Shown here piece after piece: positions 22,050 through 33,699 of a stretch of DNA of 64,000 bases. The notes under the pieces were generated by a model. That model did no database searches. It worked only from the letters and a program-made list of their open reading frames with translations, and was not told the DNA's origin. The position numbers were made by a program, and so were the translations under genes. Position 1 is the stretch's first letter, and each line of letters opens with the position of its first letter. Source of the DNA: Cryptomeria japonica (lineage: Eukaryota; Streptophyta; Pinopsida; Cupressales; Cupressaceae); assembly GCF_030272615.1 (NCBI RefSeq), contig NC_081414.1:311104164-311168163 (forward strand). The letters are read 5' to 3'.

Positions 22050-22100
<51 letters not shown>
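22049..22100. repeat. TA microsatellite
   Basis: An almost pure (TA)n run of about 50 bp lies in a wider AT-rich block (21700-22350) rich in ATATAAACAT words. Confidence 0.85.
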
Positions 22101-22102
<2 letters not shown>

Positions 22103-22399
22103 GATATCAAGTAAACATCTAATCTATATAAGTTCATGATATCATGAACAAACTTCTAATCTACATGATCTCTATATATAAACTGATCTAGAAATATATA
22201 TAAATATCATCAAATAAATATGTCAATAGTTCTAAATCTCATAAAATGTATGTATGATGTCTTGTCAAACATGTATAAATGTCAAACATAAATTATATTA
22301 GATGTATATAAATGTAAACACACATGTCTGAGAAAGTCTATATAAAGGTAAACAACAATGTGTCTAAGAAATTCCATATAGAAAGGTAAATATGTGTAG

Positions 22400-24180
22400 T
22401 CTAGGGGCATGTACTCTAAGTGGCAGATTGGTCATCATGTCGGCTATGAACAAAGTGACTCTCTAAGTGAGAGTCTTGGTCCGATGGATGTCCAACCGAT
22501 CCTTGTAAATAGTTTTAAATAAATTAAATATCAATGGATATTATCAAATAAATCATTAATTATACACAAAAAAGAATGTACATACATACATATAGAATTC
22601 AAAACCCGCCTGTCCACTAGTGGGTGTCACATCAAAACAATCTTGCCTGTGCACATGCTCTAAGCTTAAGCTATGATTAATGTGAGGTAACTATTACATG
22701 TGTACGTTTTAGGATTAGTTATATAATTGATAGTTATAGAAATTATAAATTAAATATTAGAATGGATATTTTTATTTATCATTTATTATACACGTACATG
22801 GGTATCAGGAGCTATAGTTTGATCATCTACTTCAATCATATCTACCAAAACAATTACAATTGCATCTCTCTCTGGAAAACACAATGAATAAGGAGTGGAA
22901 GGGGATATGTAGATGAGAGGGCATTGATGAAGAGTCTAATCATAGTAGCATATCCATAAAACTAGTCGATCTCAAATCCTATAGTTGCTCCTCAAATGAA
23001 TCCAATCCCTCTGGTGTGATATGAACCTGATCATCTCGTATCTCCTCCTCTACAACAAAAAAGTGGTTTGTAGGTGGGTCATGAGCATCTATAGAGTGAT
23101 AAGAATATTGTGAATGTCTTGGCATATGAGTCAATGCTCTAACATATGAGTCTTTAAGCACCTCCTATCTGACCTCACCCAATGGTATCTGAAGTCGGGA
23201 TGAAATGAAATAGTATGCATGTAGGAGGTCATCGACCAAATACTAAGACATTTGCATATGTAAAGAAACTCCCAAGATAGTTGATATGTCCTATGGCACA
23301 AGGATGTTGATAACATAATAGTGATCATCAACTTCCCCATGACTAGATGATGCACCTCTTGATGGTCTTGGCTATGGTCAACTCATCATAATATCTACCC
23401 AACCTATCAAAATAAATGGTTGATGTCGCAACTGCAATATCTCCAACGGTGTCAATTGCCTCTCTCTAAGAAGCAATCACTACCCGATCTGTTGTGGGGG
23501 CGAGGGATGGGGATATCACAGGAAATCTATGACCAACAAACTACCTATGTGTTGGGGCTTGTCTATAAACCCTATAATATGGATCTCAATCAATCACTCT
23601 GCCTCGCCCCTATCCAAACTAGCCTAGAAGGTCAAGGTAGTTGACCTTCATACCCAAGTGGACCTCAACGTACACTTACTGAGCAAAGTATAATGGTATC
23701 TAGTCATTATTAGGATAACGACCATGAGCAAATAAGAAATGAGGGTATATTTTCATAGCCACTTCCTCATCTATGAATCGTGTCACCTGATATCCTCTAA
23801 CCTTGTTCTTTTGCTAACATTGAGGAAATAGTTGTTGTTTAATAATTTTCTTGGGGACTAGCCTCTAGACATCCTCTACGGAAACATCACTCGAGATCTC
23901 AGACCTCAACTGTACCTAAATATGGCATCCACAACATGGGGGGCATATGATGTATGGTTGCCTAGACTCTCTCTAAGAGTTTGTAGACACATCAAAATGT
24001 TTTGGCATGTACTCTTGTACACACCATCAGTATGAGGATCATCTTTAATGGCTCTCAACTTTTGAATTTCCTAATTACTATGACAAAAAATGGTATCAAT
24101 ATCAGGAACTGCATTCTAATGTGCAAGTTGTGCATCTAGAGCTTGATCCTCCATCTATCTAGGTGTCATAAAGTTACAAA
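22400..24180 (-). pseudogene. Unrecognised degenerate coding relic
   Basis: This interval is less AT-rich than its surroundings and reads better on the reverse strand. From about 24160 it gives MEDQALDAQLAH, then DDPHTDGVYKSTCQNILMCL and LRESLGNHTSYAPHVVDAI, then scattered open pieces down to 22979 (EEEIRDDQVHITPEGLDSF). Many stops and frameshifts break it and I recognise no family. It might be part of the same element as the transposase-like gene upstream, but nothing ties them except closeness. Confidence 0.3.
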
Positions 24181-24315
24181 ATATGTAAGTGTACATGAAC
24201 ACACACATGTGAAAAGCATGAAAATTTACTAAACATTAATTTCAAATAATATACTAAATATTAAATTTAAACACATAGAAGTTACATTAAAATCTAAATA
24301 CTAAAAAGAATTAAG

Positions 24316-24426
<111 letters not shown>

Positions 24427-24427
24427 C

Positions 24428-25600
24428 TATTAGAAATATATGTTTGGTTGTCATTGATGTCCAACTCGGTGATCTAGATTGGTCTAGATATAGTAAGTTA
24501 GTATATGTATGAAGGTGTTATAGAGTAGTGGTATGTATGTATGAAGGTATTGCAAAATAGTGGAAGATAGTTATGTATGTATGAAGATGAAGAACCTTGT
24601 TGTTATGTCAAGAAGCTTGTGTTACAGTTGTTGCAGATGTATTTTCCAAAAGGATGTTGCTCCAAGAATGTATGTTGCCAGTATGTGGATATGTTTCCAT
24701 GATTGACCAAGTTTTGGATTTGGATCCGATAATTGTTTTTGGTACTCTAGAAGTTGTTCTCTATAAATGTATTCAATGTCGATGGAGTTCGACAGTGTTT
24801 GTGGTGCTTTGCATTCCTCTGTATTTTGGTTTCTGATGATGATCTTTTGGCAATATGATCATTCTAGGTCTAGCTGACCTTGAATGTTTTTTTTTATGTT
24901 TGCTTTGGTGAATGTAACATGTGATCTGACTAATGGAATATTCTTGAAAGAAATCATGTACAAGACTGGTGGAGAAGTATTCTCGGGGAAAGTGTTCTTG
25001 AAGACAAATTGATGTATCTATCTATCGGTGTGTGTGTGTGTGTGTGTGTGTTGTGATTTGATCGACATAGTGTGAGAGTGTTCATGTGATGTGGTTGTTG
25101 AGTGTGTTCGTGTGTTGAAAAATAAAGGTAGAATTGGTGCAACATTGGATTGGAGCAAACGGATTGTAATAGAGTTGTAGAGATTCTTGACCAGATCTGT
25201 TGCAAGCAATTGTTTAGATATCTTAGCTTATTAGGAACTGAACCCATGCATGTGTAGATGCAATTTTCTCAGTTCATTTTTTTGTCTCTATCTCTTTGGC
25301 AGTGAGTCTTCTGACAATAAGTCATTGTAATCTGGGAAGTGAGCCTTGTAATCTCATATATCTAGTTATATTATCTTGAACCCTCTCCGTGGTTTTTTCC
25401 ATTTGGGTTTTCCACGTATAAAAATTTGGTGTCTCTCTTATGGTTGTGTATCTCTTGCATTTCAGTTATGTTGTATGCATTTCTTTTGAGGTGAAGTTAA
25501 TTGATAATAAGCTAAGTTCTATAAGTTCATTCTTTAATTTTATAAAGGAATATTGATTCACCCCCCCCCCCTCGCTCTCACTATTCTAAAATATTCAACA
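24428..25600 (+). repeat. Element C 5' LTR
   Basis: This 1173-bp LTR starts TATTAGAAATATATGTTTGG; the 3' copy starts TGTTAGAAATATATG, so the terminal TG became TA. It ends TATTCAACA. A C run (25561-25571) and a (TG)n tract (25028-25050) lie inside. Compared with the 3' LTR it lacks about 100 bp that follow TTTTGGCAATATG. Confidence 0.85.
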
Positions 25601-25602
25601 AT

Positions 25603-25614
25603 TGGTATCAGAGC
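25603..25614 (+). promoter_or_regulatory. Element C primer-binding site
   Basis: TGGTATCAGAGC is the exact complement of the initiator methionine tRNA 3' end, two bases after the LTR. Confidence 0.85.
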
Positions 25615-25669
25615 TTGGTCCCTTGTTGCTGGCTTAACAGCTTGAGGGAGGTCTTGGTTGTTTGAACAT

Positions 25670-26616
25670 ATGACACCTATGGATATGGAAGGAGAATAAT
25701 ATTTGGATAAAGAGTTGAAGACAACCCTTGAAGATCTAGATAGTGTAGAATCTAAGAATGGAGAATCGAAAGAAAATATCAAGGAAGCAAATGAATGTGT
25801 CAAGAAACTGAGAGAATAGATTTGAAATTTAAAAGAGAGGCATCAAGAAGTTAACGAAGAGTTTAAATAAGAAAATCAGATTGTTGTGAGTCTAAAGATA
25901 CAAATTGAAGAGAACAAGAAAGCAGAAGAAAGTATAAAGGATACAATCAATCAAAATATAGAAGAGTGTGGGAAGCTGGAACAAGAAATTATGAAGTTGA
26001 ATTAGAGGTAAAATTCATTGAAAGAAGTGCATTATTGGATAAACTGTTGACCATGCAGAAATCTCATAAAGACAAAGAAGAATTAGGTTTTCAATTTGGT
26101 GAATGCTCAAATCAGAATGACAAAGGCAAAGAAAAAGAAGAGAAGGTGTAAGATAAAAAGAAACCTGAAAGTACAAACAAGGTTCGGAATCAAGAACTTG
26201 TTGCAAGTAGACTATCGATCTGTCAATCAAATGCTCAAAGGTACCCATCATTCAATGGTTATTGTTTTCATTGCAAAAGTTTTGGACATAAAGCTATAGA
26301 ATGCAGACACAAAATAATTCAAAATACTCAATGCTTTAATTGTAAGAGTTTTGGACACAAGGCTAATAATTGCAGTAATCAAGCTATGAATAGAAGTTAC
26401 AGACCATTTGTGAATGAAGTGAATGGATTGCTTATGAACATGATGTATAAGCCCTTTCATGGTTATTGTCATATATGCTATGGTTTTGGTCATAAAGTTA
26501 ATCAGTGTAGATCCAGAACAAGTTCATTGAACTCAGGACATAGGAATATCAAATGTTACAATTGCAACAAGTTTGGGCGTTTTGCTAATAGATGCAAGAA
26601 AGTAATTGCCTTATAA
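25670..26616 (+). pseudogene. Element C gag-like gene with four zinc knuckles
   Basis: It starts ATG at 25670 (MTPMDMEGE, then TAA, YLDKELKTTLEDL), matching element B. Later pieces give KAEESIKDTINQNIEECGKL and GECSNQNDKGKEKEE. The knuckles are YCFHCKSFGHKAIEC, CFNCKSFGHKANNC, YCHICYGFGHKVNQC and CYNCNKFGRFANRC, where the fourth histidine is R. They lie in a different frame from the start, so at least one frameshift exists. Two stops, after MEGE and after KKLRE, fall at the same positions as in element B. Downstream, an SSSFGLGGAS-like stretch near 26730 parallels B at about 10430. Confidence 0.7.
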
Positions 26617-27075
26617 AAATCAAATGAATCTAAGAAGAAGAATGTTATGGAATGGAGAAAGAAGGAAGAGAATGTGTTTGTTGTACTTGATTCTAGTACT
26701 AATGCTTCGTCCTTCAGAAATTGATCTAGTAGCTTTGGCTTAGGGGGAGCCTCAAAGAAAATCTATTTGTCCCCCCTCGCGAAGAGTTACATGTTGTGGT
26801 CTTGGCATGTTGGTGTTGATATTAGCATTGGTATTGGTGTTGATATGGTGTGCTCCAGTAGATTGTGTATGCAGAGTATAGGTGATGGCACAATTGTGAC
26901 AAGACAGTTTTTTCTGTGGGAGAACCCTATGCATATCAAGTAAGATAAATATCAAATTTTATGATCATTTTGACATTGTGTGTTGAATAGACTAAAGAGA
27001 AAGAGCAGTTGAAGCACAGAAGGAGAATCAAAGCAGGGTTAGCAAAAAAAAGAGGTATTTCTTTCATCCTTTCCA

Positions 27076-27757
27076 ATGGAATCCAAGATGATATTGACGA
27101 GAGAATCTTGTTGTGGAGATATTAAGCAGTTAGAAATGGTACAATTAGATGAATTTGATAATAAGAAAATCAAGAATCTTGAAATTTCTTTCACAAATGA
27201 AGAATCTTAGAGAATCAGAGAATTAGGGCATAAAGGTTTGGATATTTGGGGTGAGTTTTCTTGGTTCACCGATGAGGATTCAATCAAGTTTATTTTGAGC
27301 CATTTTTAGGATGGTTGCATGATGTTGGAAAAACCCTATCAGATTACAAAGGAAGCTATATTAGTGATTTCTAGTCTTTGTGGTGTTGGAACTATTCCAG
27401 TAAAGAAATTAGTCAAAAATAAAGAAGTGAAAACCCTAACTGGTGTTACGAGAGATCAAAGGGCATTGCTAATTGATACAATCATTGATCTGGTGGTGAG
27501 GTATGTTTCTTATGGTGTTTCTTACAAGATTTATTTTGAAACAAAGAAGGATCTACTTCTGTTTTAGTTGTGTATGTTGCACATTAGATGGCAAAAGAAC
27601 ATAAGGATTTTGATTTGTGTGAATTTTTATTGATGCAATTAATGGAGAATATTACTATGATAAAATATTATGGATATCCTTTCTGTTTTGGTTCCTCAAT
27701 CATGTGCTTGATGTTTTATTTCTTGAGATCTTTACCTTTTAAGGAGAATATTGTATG
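27076..27757 (+). pseudogene. Element C ORF2, N-terminal part
   Basis: ATG at 27076 (MESKMILTRESC). It is homologous to element B ORF2 over its whole length: EFDNKKIKNLEISF, HKGLDIWGEFSWFTDEDSIK, LEKPYQITKEAILVISSLCG, LTGVTRDQRALLIDTIIDLV, DFDLCEFLLMQLMENITM and LMFYFLRSLPFKENIVWK. There are two TAG stops (near 27208 and at 27307) and a frameshift at about 27568-27587. It is cut at 27757 by the solo LTR and resumes at 28896. The conserved part suggests a folded region of about 230 residues of unknown function. Confidence 0.6.
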
Positions 27758-27762
27758 GAAGT

Positions 27763-28890
27763 TGTGTGGTTAAAAATAGTGTTAATCATTAATAACAAAC
27801 ACATAGATGAAACAATATGAAAATATGAAGCAAATTAAAACAAAAACAAATGCAAACTCTTAGCCTCCTTTGAAGTGTTCCATCCTCCTCTAATATTGAG
27901 GACCTTGAAGGTTGATAGGTGGCTCTCAACATAAAGAAATGACCCTCAAAGTGACAACTCAAGGTGTGAGTAGCTGCATGCTTCAAAGATGATGCAATAT
28001 TATGAAATGATACCAAATTAAGCTATATCAATGGTGAAAAATGCTCAAAGTAAGCAAGATTATCATGATTATGATGCTCAAACTAGGCTAAAGATGCTAA
28101 GATACTTTAATTACTAAACATGATAAATGTTCAAGAGATTCAAATCCACTATAGTAACAATGAAATTAAGATAGAATGCAAGGGGTGTTTGATGCTCAAA
28201 ACAGGAGGTATTTATAGGATTTCCTAGGCCAAGGCTGAGGTGGCAGGAATTGACGGTCAAGATTCAATCTAGAGATATCAAAGGCTAGGATTGAGGAAGT
28301 TGGAGAAGAGGTTGGAGGGAAGGACACATGTCATCTTTGTGGTGAAAAGTGGCAAGAATCTTCAACCAATTACTCATGAGAGGGCAAGTGTCAAAGAGGA
28401 GAAGACATGTGGAAAAGGTGCCATGTGTCCTCAAAGGGGTGTGTACACTCTAAATGGGTTAGAAAGTGGTTAGAATGTGTAAGTTAGGAAGGATAGGGTT
28501 TGTTAGACCCAGGGTCAAATGGAATGGGTTAGGTCGGGCGGTGGTTAGGCTAGGTGGTTAAAGGTAGGAGTCGTGTGCTCATTTGAATTTAGAAATTCAA
28601 ATAAATTAGAAAATGGATAATTAACTTCAACAAATTGATTTAATTTGTTTTATTTAATTATAGGATTAGAAGAATTGAATTTGATAGGGGGGAATTAATT
28701 AATAGAAGATTAATTAATCAAGGAGATTATTGAAATGAACTTAAATAAATAAATCCTTAGATTTATTTATAAGTAGAAGAAAAGGGGAATTAATTAAATC
28801 ACTTGCATATTTAATCCATTAGGGAAGGTTTATTAATTAAATAACTATGTATTTAATCAATTATCTCTAGACCATTTTTAGGTGTATACA
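27763..28890 (-). mobile_element. Solo Gypsy-type LTR, reverse strand
   Basis: This 1128-bp block has perfect target duplications GAAGT at 27758-27762 and 28891-28895. On the reverse strand it starts TGTATACACCTAAAAATGG, like the Gypsy LTR at 56074 (TGTAGACGTATAAAAATG), and ends CACA. The body has the same AT-rich TTAATTAA runs and a TATA box, CCTATAAATACC, on the reverse strand at 28209-28218. There is no primer site or gene, so it is a solo LTR left by recombination between two LTRs. It sits within the ORF2 relic of element C and is therefore younger. Confidence 0.8.
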
Positions 28891-28895
28891 GAAGT

Positions 28896-29990
28896 CAAAT
28901 GTCCTTGTTGGAAAGCAAATTTATAGCATCTAAGTTGTCTAGAAAACAAATATAAGGCATGCAAAGATAATTTCATAAATCTTTAGAAGATGTGGTGGTC
29001 TATTTTGGTTCCTAGTGTTGTCAACTCTCCTGAGGAGAGTCCTCCTCTAGCAAAAGAAGATTGAAGAGATTAGTTGCAGTTTCCTCTTCAGAACAAAAGA
29101 AGATGAAGAGAAGTGAAGAAAATAAAGAAATTATTAACCTTGTAGAGAAGCTAATGAAAAGATGGCTAAAATTATAAAACAAGAAGATAGTATGGATGGA
29201 GATGACCCTTGCAGGACAACAAATATCTTAAGTATGCTTTAAGAAGAAGATGGTATGAAGAAAATTGGAGATATGTGGCTTTCAAGTCCTTCCTATGATC
29301 GGGATAAAATTGAAGAAGTCTTAATTGATCATCTGCTCTAGAATAACATTGCTTTGAATAATCTGGTAGATATTTTATCGAATGTCTTGTTTGAGCAGCT
29401 TGAAGATCATTTAAAGCAGACACCTGAAGAAATTGCTAGAAAAAATGAAGTACAGGGAGTTATGGAGAAAAGGTGTATCAGTGCTCATAAGAGATTATTA
29501 GAAAGCATAAAGAAATAAGAGAATGTGTTGAAGATGTGGCCATAGTGTATAAGTATTGTCTTCGATGGCCTACTGCTATTCAAAATTTCAGAGTTAAAAG
29601 TGATTCCATTGAGTCCAAGTTGAACTCTTTTGGTAAAACATTTGATAATTTCAGTGATAAGAATGGTGCACAGAGAAGAAGAATAAATTCATTGTATTCT
29701 GAGCTTATATTTATTTAAAGGAAGAGAGAAGATGCAATTAATACATTGGAAAGTAAAGGAGATAGTTGAAGCTAAAGTAGAACATTTCTCTGATCTCCTT
29801 GTTGAAGCTGAAAAGTGTGTGTAGAATCCTTTCGTACCTGATTCCTAATCTGATGCTATTGACTTGTTAGTGGAGAACAACAATTTGTATGTAAACCTCA
29901 GAATGTCTATGAACTCCTAGAATACCTTTCTTCCAAAACTTAAAGAGAGGTATAAGAGAATTTTTCATGTTAAGCGCAATTGAAACATTT
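28896..29990 (+). pseudogene. Element C ORF2, C-terminal part
   Basis: It continues the ORF2 relic after the solo LTR. Short matching pieces are NVLVGKQIYSI just after the junction (B: GVLLVRKIFQYL), a tryptophan-rich MWW stretch near 29000 and, from 29536, a 60-codon open frame with LRWPTAIQNFRVKSDSIESK and SDKNGAQRRRINSLYSE. About 50 bases later EIVEAKVEHFSDLL appears, as in element B. Stops are frequent, especially between 29040 and 29530. Predicted shape: acidic and basic linker followed by coiled coil. Confidence 0.5.
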
Positions 29991-30049
29991 TCTTTTTGGG
30001 GAAATATAGTTTTATGGTAACTTTTTTTTGTTACCCTTTGTCCTTGATG

Positions 30050-30175
30050 TCAAAGGGGGGGATATATGGAGTGATATGGAATAGATCCATAGATAAAGCA
30101 GAGAAAAGAGAATATGTTTCTAAGGGGGAGAAAAGTGGTTATATGTGTTTTGCCATCAATGACAAAGGGAGAGAT
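30050..30175 (+). promoter_or_regulatory. Element C repeated polypurine tracts
   Basis: Three purine runs occur: CAAAGGGGGGGATAT at 30051 after TTGTCCTTGATGT, TAAGGGGGAGAAAAG at 30121 and CAAAGGGAGAGAT at 30163, which adjoins the LTR. Same number and order as in element B. Confidence 0.65.
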
Positions 30176-31459
30176 TGTTAGAAATATATGTTTGGTTGTC
30201 CTTGATGTTAAACCTAATGATCTGGAATGGTCTGGATATAGTAAGTCAGTGTATGTATGAAGGTATTACAGAGTAGTGGTATGTATGTATGAAGGTATTG
30301 CATAATAGTGGAAGATAGGTATGTATTTTTGAAGATGAATAACCTTTATGTTAGGAAGCTTGTGTTACAGTTGTTGCAGATGTGTTTTCTAGAAGGATGT
30401 TTCTCTAGAAATGTATGTTTTCAGTATGTATATATGTTTTCATGATTGACCAAGTTTTGGATTTGATCGTGCTAATTGTTTTTCGTGCTCTGGAAGTTGT
30501 GCTCCGAAAGTGTATTCAACGTTGATGGTGTTCGATAGTGTCTGTGGTACTTTATATTCCTCTATATTTTGGTTTCTAGTGATGATCTTTTGGCAATATG
30601 TTGTTCATGATCTTAATTTCTTTACATCAATTTGGATTGTGTTTTTTTGCTTCGTAAATGTGCTTGCAAAAGGTCGAGGATATGATCATTTTGGGTCTAG
30701 CCAACCTAGAATGTTTTTTTTTTTTGTGTTTTCTCCAATGAATTTAAAATGTGATCTGAGCATTGGAAGATTCTTGAAAGAAATCATGTAGGAGATAGAT
30801 GGAGAAGTATTATTGGGTAAAGTGTTCTTGAAGCCGACTTGATGTATCTATGTATCGGTATATATATGTTATGGATTGATCGACATAGTGTGGGAGTGCA
30901 AGTGTATGTGAGAGTGAGAGTGTGTTGTAGTTTTGAGTGTGTTTGTCTTGAAGAAGAAAGGTAAAATTGGTGCAACAGTGGATGGGAGCAAGCGGATTAT
31001 AATAGAGTTGCAGAGATTCTTGACCGGATCTATTGCAAGTAGTTGTTTAGATATTTGAGATTATCCAAAACAGAACCCATGCATGTGTAGATGCAATTTT
31101 CTCAGTTCATTTTTTTGTCTCTATCTCTTAGTAGTGAGCCTTCTGACAGTAAGTCTTTGTAATCTGGGCAGTGAGCCCTCCTGCCAATGAGCCCTCCCAT
31201 AGTGAACCTCTTAATCTCATATAGTTAGTTATATTATCTTGAGAATTAACTCTCTTTGTGGTTTTTCCCATTCGGGTTTTCCATTTATAAAAATCCAATG
31301 TCTCTCTTATGGTTGTGTATCTCTTACATTTCAATTATGTTGCATGCATTTATTTTGAGGTGAAGTTATGATAATAAGTTAATTTTCAAAATTTTAGTTT
31401 TTAATTGTATAAGGGAATATTGATTCACCCACCCCCTTACTATTCCAGACTATTCAACA
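30176..31459 (+). repeat. Element C 3' LTR
   Basis: This 1284-bp LTR starts TGTTAGAAATATATG and ends TATTCAACA. It is close to the 5' LTR apart from about 100 extra bases near 30600-30690. The C run near the end is interrupted (CACCCACCCCC). Confidence 0.85.
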
Positions 31460-31472
31460 AGGTCCTAAAACT

Positions 31473-31546
<74 letters not shown>

Positions 31547-32499
31547 TAAAACAATAAATAGTAAATATTAAATGAACAAATAATAAACAATATTTTAAAT
31601 TAAAACATTAAATTCAATCATTACTAAACATTTAAATTTAAATGTGTTAAGTTAAACATTAAGTTTAAATACTAAGACTTTACGTTAAATTTAAATACTA
31701 AGATACTTTAAAATCTAAATACTAAAAATACTTAAGATGAGAGAGAGAGAGGGGTCCTAAAACTTCACTTAAGGGGAGAGAGAGGGAGAGAAAGAGGGGT
31801 CCTAAAACTTGTATTAAGGGGAGGGAGAGAGAGACTAAATTAAGACATTATATACTAAATGTTTTAAATTTAAACATTAAATTCAATTACTAAACATTAA
31901 ATACTAAAGCTGAGAGAGAGAGAGAGAGGGAGAGAAAGAGAGAGAGAGATCTACTAAAAAGAATTGAAAGGTTAGAGAGGGGTTTTAATGAAAATATTTT
32001 AAGGTTTTTAAAGATTTTTCTGTGGTTTTGTAATGTAATACAATTTTTTTTCTAAAGTTTTCTAAAAAATTTGAAAGGTTTTGTAAGAATTTTGTAAGGT
32101 TTTCTAATTTTTTTAACTTTATCTAAGTTTTTCTAAAAACATTCTAAGGTTTTTCTAAAGCATTCAATGTGAATTAAATATACGATTATTTATTTGAAAA
32201 TACAAAAAAAAAAACACTTGTATTTGCTAATTTTTTAAAAATAAATCTAACAATAAATTTAAAAACAACACAAAAAAAATAGACTTGAGCAATTTTCGAT
32301 AAGAAAAAATTTAATTTGGTGCACCTGGTATAATGTGGCTTGAATAGCAGATGGTGTTGGTTGTTGAGGAGCACTGCTAGCCGGAAATGGAAGAGGGGGT
32401 TTACTCTAATTGCCTTGTGGAGCCCAGACTGACAGTTGAAAATGACTACCCAACTGTCATTGTTGGGTTTATATATTGTTAGTTAAAAAAAGTTAAATG
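31460..32499. repeat. GA microsatellites and GGTCCTAAAACTT repeat region
   Basis: A pure (GA)n tract spans 31479-31543. GGTCCTAAAACTT occurs at 31461, 31755 and 31799, each next to a purine GA tract and AAGGGGAG. This is the repeat into which element C inserted. From 31980 to 32330 the sequence becomes T-rich with TTCTAA words. No gene seen. Confidence 0.6.
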
Positions 32500-32670
32500 G
32501 GGATTCACTTGAAGGGGGTTTGAGCGAACCCCATAAAATAATAATAAAAAAGGGTTAGAGCGAACCCTAGTGATGTCACCCATATGAATGAAGTGGGGGG
32601 TTCTCTCGAACCCCTAAGGGTGGTTCGCTTGAACACCCATAGTATGAAGGAACACCCTCGAATTTATTTT
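32500..32670. repeat. Cluster of short GAACCC/GGGTTC palindromes
   Basis: Motifs of the form GGGTTYGAGCGAACCC recur: GGGGGTTTGAGCGAACCCC (32514), AGGGTTAGAGCGAACCCT (32553), GGGGTTCTCTCGAACCCC (32596) and GGGTGGTTCGCTTGAACACC (32621). Each could fold into a small hairpin. No tRNA or terminator matches. Confidence 0.45.
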
Positions 32671-32699
32671 CTCGTCATCCACATTTTTCCTTCGTGAGT

Positions 32700-33676
32700 G
32701 AAAGTGTAGCCCACTATTGTGGGTTCATCCTGTTCTCTTAATATTTGCATGGCTTGCTCAATTATTTCCTTCTTGAGAAAAATATTTTTGAAGCTTCTTT
32801 TATTCCATAGTTTCTTTATTTTTAATGAACTATAGTTTTTTATTGAACATAAACATTTTCTTACCTTGGTAAATGTTTGAATCTACCCACCATTGCTCCA
32901 AGAGGTTCATGATCTGATTACTTTTGAACCATATTTTCTCAAATATGAACTGACAGTTTGGTAAATGCATCTCCTCTCCAATAGTTAGTCTAACCAGGAA
33001 ATGATTTGAAATTGGAATGGCCAAAATTTGGGGTAATGGTAGAGTTGATGTTGCGATCTAGTCCTCTAATAAGAAGAACCTATTCAGTCTCTTCACAATG
33101 TTTGTGAATCCTTCGTATCTGTTGTTCTAGGTGTAATTTTTGTTTGTTGGTGCCATGTCAACTAATCCATTGGTCTAGACAAACTGTCTAAAGTCCAGTC
33201 GTGTCAAAGAAATTCAATTTAGTTCTCTCATCTTATCTTTAGGGCACAGTATAGCATTGAAATAGTCAATGACAATGAATTTTTCGTTCTTGCTGGGGAA
33301 AATCCATGTTAGAGTCTCCTGCAACACCTTCTTCTCCTTGAGCTTAACTGGTCCATATATATTAAAGATTGTAAATGATAGATTCTAGCTTAAACTTGAT
33401 ATACATATCGCCATCCAATTGTGAGTGATTTGTTACTTGCTAATTGTTACTTTGTTGATTTTCCACATGATCCCAAGACCACTAGAAGCACCCACCAAGC
33501 CATTGAATATTCATGCCCATCCTTTGCAAAGTTTGATGAAAGTATCAACATATTTAGAAGCCAGTTTTGATTCTATATTAAAACTACATCATTAATTATT
33601 GTTCAAGTTGGTGCTTGATCATGCATTGCCTATTAGGGACATTTAAACCCTTAACATTCCATGTGAGGACCTTCAT
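32700..33676 (-). pseudogene. LINE E endonuclease domain
   Basis: It starts ATG at 33676 (reverse) with MKVLTWNVKGLNVPNRQC, the opening of LINE apurinic-type endonucleases. It continues to a stretch ending FNAILCPKDK (family usual: GDFN), NYTWNNRYEGFTNIVKRLNR and IPISNHFLVRLTI, where the usual SDH reads SNH. The enzyme would nick target DNA. Frameshifts and stops occur throughout, and the copy stops near 32700, before reverse transcriptase. LINEs usually lose the 5' end, so loss of the 3' half here points to later deletion or rearrangement. Confidence 0.7.
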
Positions 33677-33699
33677 CTTCTCCCAAGGGAGGTTGTTGC

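Larger units (their letters stand above)
24428..31459 (+). mobile_element. Element C: pol-less Sirevirus-like LTR retrotransposon
   Basis: It has two LTRs (24428-25600 and 30176-31459) and a perfect 5-bp target duplication AGGTC (24423-24427 and 31460-31464). The internal order is methionine-tRNA primer site, gag relic with four zinc knuckles, ORF2 relic, coiled-coil region, three polypurine tracts. No protease, integrase or reverse transcriptase is seen. LTR sequence is only distantly related to element B, but the proteins are clearly homologous, so B and C are two families of one lineage. A reverse solo Gypsy LTR (27763-28890) interrupts ORF2. Element length without that insertion is about 5.9 kb. 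Confidence 0.8.

Noticed and set aside
32500-32670. Possible tRNA or terminator from GGGTTCGA words
   Set aside because: GGTTCGA resembles a tRNA T-arm, but no acceptor, D or anticodon stems can be drawn around it.
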